Shown here: in pieces, positions 1 to 3,381 of the stretch | Layout: the number at the start of each line of letters is the position of its first letter | Numbering within the stretch: the first letter of the stretch is position 1 | DNA from: a candidate division WWE3 bacterium RIFOXYC2_FULL_42_13 | Lineage (GTDB): Bacteria > Patescibacteriota > WWE3 > UBA101185 > UBA10185 | NCBI GenBank assembly: GCA_001773255.1 | Contig: MEWF01000017.1 | Span: 1 to 5,385, forward strand | DNA length: 5,385 nt | Direction: 5' to 3' | Notes under the pieces: model-generated | What the model was told of the DNA's origin: nothing | Seen by the model: the letters and a program-made list of their open reading frames with translations, nothing else | Databases searched by the model: none | Program-made: the position numbers and the translations under genes

Positions 1-70
1 ACATTAGAAGATTATCTCACTTAGTCAAAACATATCTTTGTACCATATCTAAAGCTTCCTGCCTCTGTTT

Positions 71-92
71 CAGGTGACCAAATTTGAACGGT
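71..92 (+). repeat. 22-bp inverted repeat, left copy
   Basis: This sequence starts CAGGTGACCA and ends GAACGGT. It is the perfect reverse complement of 5314-5335, over 22 of 22 bases, with mismatches on both sides. It contains the odd palindrome GGTGACC and the palindrome AAATTT. It lies upstream of the tmk promoter in a stretch without a convincing gene. Its function is unknown. It could be a dispersed genomic repeat, a terminal or recombination repeat, or a remnant of a repeated coding segment: read on the minus strand, both copies can encode PFKFGHL or TVQIWSP. Confidence 0.8.
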
Positions 93-130
93 GTCTATTT
101 GCATCTTCTATTTTAAAAGTATCCGTATTT

Positions 131-139
131 TGCTAATAT
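131..139 (+). promoter_or_regulatory. tmk promoter, extended -10
   Basis: TGC followed by TAATAT (134-139) fits an extended -10 element. I see no good -35; the best-spaced hexamer, TTTTAA at 111-116, is poor. Transcription would start near 146, which leaves a leader of about 30 nt before the Shine-Dalgarno-led ATG at 177. This would put the upstream ATG at 144 at or before the start of the transcript. Confidence 0.45.
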
Positions 140-176
140 CTCAATGGCATTAAAACAACTAACTAAGGAGGGAGAG

Positions 177-788
177 ATGTTAATCGCTTTTGAAGGAGGA
201 GAAGGCTCAGGAAAAGGTACTCAGATTAGGTTGTTAGAACAATCGTTGAAAAGCAGAGGCATAGACGTTTTGTCCGTCATTGAGCCGGGAGAAACCGCTG
301 TAGGTAAAGCAATAAGAAAAATCCTACTGGACCGTAAAAACCTCAGAATTCTCGGAATAACAGAAGCCTTGTTGTTCTTCGCAGCGCGCGCCCAGGATAT
401 ACGAATCACAAGACACGCGCTCGAAAAAGGTACGGTCGTTCTTTCTGACCGAAGTTTTTATTCTACATACGCTTACTCATGCGGAGCAAGAGGGGTGTCT
501 GAGATCCTAATAGATACCCTCACAGAGTTTGTCGTTGAAGATACCGTCCCGGATTTGGTTATATTACTAGACATACCTCCGGAACTGGGGTTAGCCAGGA
601 AAAAAACCCAGAAAGAGATGAACCGCTTGGATAAAGAAAAACTCGATTTTCACACGAGCGTCCGTAAAACCTACCTTGACCTTGCCAAAAGGGATCCGGA
701 ATTGTGGAAAGTTGTTGATGCCACTCAAGGAGTCGATGAAATCCACTTTGAAGTGGAGACGATCGTTCTGAAAGCTCTAAGAATCTAA
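177..788 (+). CDS. tmk: Thymidylate kinase (dTMP kinase)
   Basis: Phosphorylates dTMP to dTDP with ATP in the cytoplasm, an essential step of dTTP synthesis. From the ATG at 177 the protein has 203 residues, normal for the family. Visible motifs: the P-loop GGEGSGKGTQ (residues 7-16), an EPG motif (36-38) matching the dTMP-binding EPGGT loop, the DR motif at 91-92 followed by AY and GARG (99-106) as in the DR-AYQG-GRG signature, the strand PDLVILLD (125-132), a basic LID-like segment (about 140-152), and YLDLA and DA near the end. The open frame continues upstream to an ATG at 144, but AAGGAGG (165-171) sits 5 nt before the ATG at 177 and a likely -10 box ends at 139, so I chose 177. The P-loop has GKGT, as in adenylate kinases, where thymidylate kinases usually have GKST or GKTT. 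The gene stands alone, with a terminator directly downstream. Confidence 0.93.
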   Translation: MLIAFEGGEGSGKGTQIRLLEQSLKSRGIDVLSVIEPGETAVGKAIRKILLDRKNLRILGITEALLFFAARAQDIRITRHALEKGTVVLSDRSFYSTYAYSCGARGVSEILIDTLTEFVVEDTVPDLVILLDIPPELGLARKKTQKEMNRLDKEKLDFHTSVRKTYLDLAKRDPELWKVVDATQGVDEIHFEVETIVLKALRI

Positions 789-805
789 ATTGTCCGTTTT
801 AACAC

Positions 806-849
806 GCTACCGTCAAAATTCTGAAAAAGATTTTGGTGGTAGCTTTTTT
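806..849 (+). terminator. Intrinsic terminator of tmk
   Basis: A 14-bp stem pairs 806-819 with 830-843, with two G-T wobbles and a 10-nt loop. Six T residues follow at 844-849. It starts 18 bp after the tmk stop codon. Confidence 0.93.
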
Positions 850-864
850 GCGCTTCTATCATAT

Positions 865-893
865 TTGATAACTACAGACTTTTCATATAGAAT
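865..893 (+). promoter_or_regulatory. Promoter of the 70-residue gene
   Basis: TTGATA (865-870) and TAGAAT (888-893) are separated by 17 bp, close to the sigma-70 consensus at both boxes. The start would be near 900, giving a leader of about 20 nt that contains the GGAGG at 910-914. Confidence 0.72.
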
Positions 894-919
894 CCCACTT
901 ACTAGAAACGGAGGAATAA

Positions 920-1132
920 ATGCCTGACTCAATGATATTTATTATCCAAGTAATAAACCTGATTCTGAGAGAAGAAGGTCCGATGGAACGCACGACTCTC
1001 GTTTATAAAGTCGAGGAAAAAATGCAGCTCGGCGAACTTAACCGGTACATTGAAACAACTTTAGATTTGCTAATCGGAACCAAAAAAATTTTGCAGGACG
1101 ATGACGGGAAACTGTTCCTTCAATCCAAATAA
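920..1132 (+). CDS. Small winged-helix-like protein, hypothetical
   Basis: A 70-residue protein that I cannot assign to a named family. GGAGG (910-914), 5 nt before the ATG, and a good promoter upstream support the gene and its start. The sequence reads as helix (about residues 5-18), helix (22-35), helix (38-56), then a short hairpin around LQDDDGKLFL (58-67). This order, with REEGPM between the first two helices, matches a winged helix-turn-helix of the MarR or TrmB type, so DNA binding is plausible but inferred. It has no signal peptide or membrane segment. The gene is monocistronic: it lies between the tmk terminator and its own terminator, which begins 4 bp after the stop codon. A DNA-binding regulator fits best, but a small structural domain with another role cannot be ruled out. 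Confidence 0.75.
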   Translation: MPDSMIFIIQVINLILREEGPMERTTLVYKVEEKMQLGELNRYIETTLDLLIGTKKILQDDDGKLFLQSK

Positions 1133-1136
1133 CCAT

Positions 1137-1183
1137 AACGGGCATCCGGAAAATTTAACACTCCGTATGTCCGTTTTCTTTTT
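1137..1183 (+). terminator. Intrinsic terminator of the 70-residue gene
   Basis: 1137-1150 pairs with 1162-1175 in a 14-position stem with one C-T mismatch and one G-T wobble, around an 11-nt loop. The tract TTCTTTTT follows at 1176-1183. Confidence 0.9.
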
Positions 1184-1185
1184 CC

Positions 1186-1213
1186 TTGCTTAAACCGTCC
1201 CATAAAATATAAT
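1186..1213 (+). promoter_or_regulatory. Promoter of the VIT-like gene
   Basis: TTGCTT (1186-1191) is followed after 16 bp by an exact TATAAT (1208-1213). Only 7 bp separate the -10 box from the ATG at 1221, so transcription should begin at or within a base or two of the start codon. There is no ribosome-binding site, and the mRNA is predicted to be leaderless. Confidence 0.75.
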
Positions 1214-1220
1214 TTAACTT

Positions 1221-1721
1221 ATGAAACTAAAAATCGCCGACTCATTGATTGCAGGTTTTGGGTTTGGTACTGCTTCGGGAGTTATTACAACAATGGGCAT
1301 GATAGTAGGACTTTACTCTTCTTCTGCAGCGAGACTTGCAATTATCGGAGGGATTTTCACGGTTAGTGTGGCTGATGCTTTGTCAGATGCACTGGGAGAA
1401 CACATATCCGAAGAGTCGAAAACACACCCGAAAGCAAGGGATGTACGCAATATCACTATTTCCACTTTTTTCTCAAAACTTATAATCGGGCTGTCATTCG
1501 TAATCCCTTTTATTTTTTTACCTGTAGGTCACGCCGTGCTAATTAGTGTTATTTACTCGGCACTTGTCCTGATACTTCTAAGTCTGAGAATTTCAAAGAG
1601 AACGGGACAAAACCGCTTTGAAGTTATCACAGAGCACCTTCTTGTAGGATTCGCAGTCGTAGTTATTACTTTCTTCCTGGGAAAATGGGTAGAAACCGCT
1701 TTTGATAATACTTCCCTGTAG
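1221..1721 (+). CDS. VIT1/CCC1-like integral membrane protein
   Basis: A 166-residue protein with five predicted membrane segments at about residues 8-32, 38-58, 79-100, 104-123 and 136-155. The segment SGVITTMGMIVGL (19-31) followed by ADALSDALGEHISEES (51-66) resembles the first two helices of VIT1/CCC1 iron and manganese transporters, where TTFGVV and the G-E-[YH]-S-S pattern are typical. Family members export Fe2+ or Mn2+ from the cytosol. This protein is shorter than the usual 220-240 residues. It has only about 20 residues between helices 2 and 3, where plant VIT1 carries a metal-binding domain, and it lacks the Asp of the usual DGVVTT motif. Metal transport is therefore an inference. 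The stop codon TAG (1719-1721) directly touches the -10 box of tRNA-Lys. Confidence 0.65.
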   Translation: MKLKIADSLIAGFGFGTASGVITTMGMIVGLYSSSAARLAIIGGIFTVSVADALSDALGEHISEESKTHPKARDVRNITISTFFSKLIIGLSFVIPFIFLPVGHAVLISVIYSALVLILLSLRISKRTGQNRFEVITEHLLVGFAVVVITFFLGKWVETAFDNTSL

Positions 1722-1727
1722 TATAAT
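1722..1727 (+). promoter_or_regulatory. -10 box of tRNA-Lys
   Basis: An exact TATAAT, 10 bp before the mature tRNA and immediately after the stop codon of the membrane protein gene. No convincing -35 is visible; the nearby TTGATA at 1702-1707 is only 14 bp away. Confidence 0.75.
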
Positions 1728-1737
1728 TGTCGGGTTT

Positions 1738-1812
1738 GGGGACGTAGCTCAGTGGTAGAGCAACCGGCTCTTAACCGGTTTGTCGAGGGTTCGAATCCCT
1801 CCGTCCTCACCA
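1738..1812 (+). tRNA. tRNA-Lys(CUU)
   Basis: A complete cloverleaf of 75 nt. The acceptor GGGGACG pairs with CGTCCTC with one G-T pair. The D stem is GCTC/GAGC. The anticodon stem ACCGG/CCGGT holds the loop CTCTTAA with anticodon CUU, and the T stem GAGGG/CCCTC holds TTCGAAT. CCA is encoded at 1810-1812. The 3' end is copied again at 1935-1956. Confidence 0.96.
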
Positions 1813-1813
1813 T
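1792..1813 (+). repeat. 22-bp direct repeat, copy 1 (tRNA-Lys 3' end)
   Basis: This is the last part of the tRNA-Lys T arm, the acceptor strand, CCA and one further T. It is identical over 22 bp to 1935-1956, and the two copies are 143 bp apart. This is the arrangement expected of an attachment-site core at a tRNA 3' end. Confidence 0.9.
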
Positions 1814-1851
1814 GTGAGCGGTGTTCGCCAAAGGCGGACAGCGATCACATG
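1811..1851 (+). repeat. Long hairpin starting at the tRNA-Lys CCA
   Basis: 1811-1829 pairs with 1833-1851 around an AAA loop. Seventeen of 19 positions pair, including one T-G wobble, with mismatches at 1818/1844 and 1821/1841. The 5' arm overlaps the last two bases of the tRNA CCA. No T tract follows, so it is not a classical terminator. It could act as a 3'-processing signal for the tRNA or be a REP-like palindrome. Confidence 0.8.
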
Positions 1852-1934
1852 TAGGAGGGATGAGAATGCCGGAGCGAACAAACGAAGTGGGTGAGCGAGG
1901 CGGGGTCGCGACCGAGCGAAGCGAGAGTTGTGAC
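1814..1934 (+). mobile_element. GC-rich 121-bp insert between tRNA 3'-end copies
   Basis: This non-coding stretch is much richer in G and C than its surroundings and is bounded on both sides by the tRNA-Lys 3'-end repeat. It begins with most of the long hairpin. GGAGGGAT (1854-1861) can pair with ATCCCTCC inside the second repeat copy (1938-1945). Several GAGCGA-type motifs and the palindrome GGTCGCGACC (1904-1913) follow. It is too short for an integrase, so I read it as a non-autonomous insert, a remnant of an integrated element, or a dispersed tRNA-linked repeat. The mobile origin is an inference. Confidence 0.45.
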
Positions 1935-1956
1935 CGAATCCCTCCGTCCTCACCAT
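1935..1956 (+). repeat. 22-bp direct repeat, copy 2
   Basis: An exact copy of the tRNA-Lys 3' end at 1792-1813, including CCA, with no tRNA body in front of it. It is followed by AAATTTTT, which could help end the tRNA transcript. Confidence 0.9.
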
Positions 1957-1983
1957 AAATTTTTCTTATTCCACAAACAAAAA

Positions 1984-2017
1984 GGCTCACAATTTTGTCT
2001 GAGACAAAAAGTGAGCC
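1984..2017 (-). terminator. Intrinsic terminator of the minus-strand gene
   Basis: GGCTCAC (1984-1990) pairs with GTGAGCC (2011-2017). A further TTTTGTC (1993-1999) pairs with GACAAAA (2003-2009) around a TGA loop, after a small internal loop. On the minus strand the stem is followed by TTTTTGTTTG (1983 downwards), which makes it the terminator of the gene ending at 2024. Its plus-strand side lacks a good T tract, but it could still slow transcripts from tRNA-Lys. Confidence 0.85.
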
Positions 2018-2023
2018 AATATT

Positions 2024-2440
2024 TTAAGATACGTTCCCGCATTCCTTAAGCCATGAAAACTCTCGATATTCTTTCCAACAATCGTCAACCTTTTTTATAA
2101 GGGCTCCACGAGCGACGGAATCTAAATAATCTAGCAGATCTTTCCCTCCGGGGCTCTTTGCGAAACGGTGTGGGTTTAGTGCTTTAAACTCGACAATTTT
2201 GTCTTTAATCTGTACAAACCCGTCGATTAAAACACTGATTTTTGGAGAATTCACCTTATGTGAGAATGTTACCTTCAGTGCACAAGTAAGGTAAGCCTCT
2301 TCCATACCGTCTCCCCACGAGCATTCCATGGTTACTGTCGGCCATTCTTGCTTCACGACATCAAGATATGCCAACTTATGGAGTATCACCCCTGTGATGG
2401 TTATAGCGTCTTCCCTTTTCAATCTTCCGGCAGCGCACAT
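2024..2440 (-). CDS. Uncharacterised protein, possibly SecB-like fold
   Basis: From the ATG at 2440 the product has 138 residues and matches no family I can name with confidence. AAGGAGG (2445-2451, minus strand) lies 4 nt before this ATG and a TATTAT -10 box lies 27 bp upstream of it, so I prefer this start. The frame stays open to an ATG at 2536, which also has a GAGGAG 7 nt upstream; that version adds 32 residues of unlikely composition. The middle (residues 14-76) reads as several amphipathic strands ending in ISVLIDGFVQI, followed by a helix around KDLLDYLDSVARGALIKKV (100-118). This order, with a beta-rich core, a G-F-x-I strand and then L..YL..V, recalls the SecB export-chaperone fold, but no diagnostic motif confirms it. 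There is no signal peptide or membrane segment. The gene has its own promoter and terminator and is transcribed away from tRNA-Leu(CAG). Confidence 0.75.
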   Translation of the reverse strand: MCAAGRLKREDAITITGVILHKLAYLDVVKQEWPTVTMECSWGDGMEEAYLTCALKVTFSHKVNSPKISVLIDGFVQIKDKIVEFKALNPHRFAKSPGGKDLLDYLDSVARGALIKKVDDCWKEYREFSWLKECGNVS

Positions 2441-2467
2441 TTCTCCTCCTTTTATTGATTTTCCCGT

Positions 2468-2473
2468 ATAATA
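2468..2473 (-). promoter_or_regulatory. -10 box of the minus-strand gene
   Basis: TATTAT read on the minus strand, with a TG four bases upstream and no clear -35. The start would be near 2461, giving a leader of about 20 nt carrying AAGGAGG before the ATG at 2440. This argues for the shorter protein start. Confidence 0.5.
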
Positions 2474-2578
2474 CCACATCTGTAAGGAACACCCGCAGTG
2501 ACTCCGTTCCCGGCTCAAAGCAGAGATCACTTTCATCTTTGGGCTCCTCTTTTCCTATATACAATCACTCAAATACGA

Positions 2579-2584
2579 TATAAT
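2579..2584 (+). promoter_or_regulatory. -10 box of tRNA-Leu(CAG)
   Basis: An exact TATAAT, 13 bp before the mature tRNA. No recognisable -35 lies at the right distance; the region around 2556-2561 reads TATATA. Confidence 0.7.
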
Positions 2585-2597
2585 CAAAGCATTGAGA

Positions 2598-2682
2598 GCC
2601 AGAGTGGCGAAATTGGCAGACGCGCAGTCTTCAGAAGGCTGTATCGCAAGGTGTGTGGGTTCGAGTCCCACCTCTGGCACCA
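2598..2682 (+). tRNA. tRNA-Leu(CAG)
   Basis: A class II tRNA of 85 nt. The acceptor GCCAGAG pairs with CTCTGGC. The anticodon stem CAGTC/GGCTG holds the loop TTCAGAA with anticodon CAG. The long variable arm contains CGC-AAG-GTG, and the T stem is GTGGG/CCCAC with TTCGAGT. CCA is encoded. It reads CUG codons. The next gene starts 20 bp later with no terminator between, so the two may share a transcript. Confidence 0.96.
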
Positions 2683-2702
2683 GTAATTGATTAATTTTTA
2701 AA

Positions 2703-3164
2703 ATGAAAAATATAAAAATTGCCTTGATCGTTACCCTTGCTTTCGGTGCTCTATTTATTTCTTTCTACAATTTTTTCTACCTCAAAAATCTTGAAAACAG
2801 ACTTAGGGGTATTGAAACAAGCTTGAACAAGACGGGTGAGGAGGCCCCTCTTGATGAGACTGCGCCTGTAGAAACTTCCGTAGCCTTGGAAACCTTTAAC
2901 GGAATTCTTAAAAAGGAGCAGATACCTGCTGACCTCGAGCTGGGCGACTTCTGGTACTGGCTGTATTTTGATGCACCGTACACTTTAGAAGAAAATGCGG
3001 CCGGATTTCCTATGGATATCGACAAACTGCAGGTCAACCCTCCCGCACGGGAAGAATTCGGAATGGATGTGTTTGATGGCAAACATGTGGAAATAAAAGG
3101 CGTTCTAACTTGGGGTTACGCAGAGTCCACTGTTATTCAAGCCGAAGAAATAGTGATTAAATAG
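2703..3164 (+). CDS. Membrane-anchored small protein, hypothetical
   Basis: A 153-residue protein that I do not recognise. Residues 5-26 form one hydrophobic segment after a short basic start (MKNIK), which fits a type II membrane anchor or an uncleaved signal. A short charged stretch, YLKNLENRLRGIETSL (26-41), could form a coiled coil. An acidic linker rich in Pro and Thr follows (45-62). The C-terminal part (about 66-153) is probably extracytoplasmic and ends in DGKHVEIKGVLTWGYAES and AEEIVIK, a pattern of alternating strands seen in small OB-fold barrels; that fold is inferred. There is no Shine-Dalgarno sequence: the 20 bp between the tRNA-Leu(CAG) CCA and the ATG are AT-rich, and no strong -10 box stands there. 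The mRNA may be released by 3' processing of the tRNA. The stop codon lies in the first unit of an imperfect tandem repeat. Confidence 0.8.
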   Translation: MKNIKIALIVTLAFGALFISFYNFFYLKNLENRLRGIETSLNKTGEEAPLDETAPVETSVALETFNGILKKEQIPADLELGDFWYWLYFDAPYTLEENAAGFPMDIDKLQVNPPAREEFGMDVFDGKHVEIKGVLTWGYAESTVIQAEEIVIK

Positions 3165-3201
3165 GATTTTAATCTGGCGATTAAATAAGGAACTAATCTG
3201 G
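3155..3201 (+). repeat. Imperfect 23-bp tandem repeat upstream of tRNA-Leu(GAG)
   Basis: 3155-3177 and 3179-3201 both begin GATTAAATA and end TAATCTGG, matching at 18 of 23 positions with a 24-bp offset. The first unit contains the stop codon of the upstream gene (3162-3164). The second unit ends directly at the -10 box of the tRNA. Confidence 0.75.
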
Positions 3202-3207
3202 TATAAT
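3202..3207 (+). promoter_or_regulatory. -10 box of tRNA-Leu(GAG)
   Basis: An exact TATAAT, 11 bp before the mature tRNA. GATTAA (3179-3184) lies 17 bp upstream and is only a weak -35. AAGGAA (3187-3192) and TTCCTT (3207-3212) form an inverted repeat across the box. Confidence 0.72.
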
Positions 3208-3218
3208 TCCTTGTGTTT

Positions 3219-3305
3219 GGGCGAGTGGCGGAATTGGTATACGCGCAACGTTGAGGTCGTTGTCGGGTAAAACCGGTGCAGGTTCAAGTCCTGTCTCGCC
3301 CACCA
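3219..3305 (+). tRNA. tRNA-Leu(GAG)
   Basis: A class II tRNA of 87 nt. The acceptor GGGCGAG pairs with CTCGCCC. The anticodon stem CAACG/CGTTG holds the loop TTGAGGT with anticodon GAG. The variable arm has a CGG/CCG-type stem around TAAAA, and the T stem GCAGG/CCTGT holds TTCAAGT. CCA is encoded at 3303-3305. It reads CUC and CUU codons. Confidence 0.96.
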
Positions 3306-3321
3306 TTTTAAATTTTTCTGG

Positions 3322-3355
3322 AGGGGGCAATTCGTGTTCACATCCGCCCCCTTTT
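3322..3355 (+). terminator. Intrinsic terminator after tRNA-Leu(GAG)
   Basis: AGGGGGC (3322-3328) pairs with GCCCCCT (3346-3352) around a 17-nt loop. The following TTTAATAAT is only moderately T-rich. It separates the tRNA from the DUF2207 gene. Confidence 0.8.
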
Positions 3356-3381
3356 AATAATTTCAGTCAACGTGCTTTAAT
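3354..3381 (+). promoter_or_regulatory. Possible promoter of the DUF2207 gene
   Basis: TTTAAT (3376-3381) matches five of six -10 bases, and TTAATA (3354-3359) stands 16 bp upstream as a weak -35. The -10 box touches the ATG at 3382. Transcription would therefore begin near 3388, at the second ATG, which predicts a leaderless mRNA starting there. Confidence 0.4.

Noticed and set aside
806..819. Similarity between the tmk terminator arm and the flank of the right inverted repeat (GCTACCGT then CAAA)
   Set aside because: The match is short and needs a one-base gap; the terminator stem explains the sequence fully.
1553..1990. Minus-strand 145-codon open frame across tRNA-Lys and its repeat
   Set aside because: It runs antisense through the 3' end of the membrane protein gene, the tRNA and the GC-rich insert. 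Its peptide (RTEGFEPSTNRLRAGCSTTEL) is the typical translation of an antisense tRNA, and it has no ribosome-binding site.
2441..2536. 32-residue N-terminal extension of the minus-strand gene from the ATG at 2536
   Set aside because: A GAGGAG stands at an acceptable distance, so it cannot be excluded. The extension has odd composition, and AAGGAGG plus a -10 box fit the ATG at 2440 better.
2376..2564. Minus-strand 62-codon open frame overlapping the start of the gene at 2440
   Set aside because: It is in another frame over the promoter and start of a better supported gene, and its composition is unlike a normal protein.
2498..2686. Plus-strand 62-codon open frame ending in tRNA-Leu(CAG)
   Set aside because: The second half is the translation of the tRNA itself, and the frame overlaps the tRNA promoter.
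3105..3341. Minus-strand 78-codon open frame across tRNA-Leu(GAG)
   Set aside because: The peptide GARQDLNLHRF-type core is an antisense tRNA-Leu translation, and the frame also overlaps a terminator and the end of another gene.
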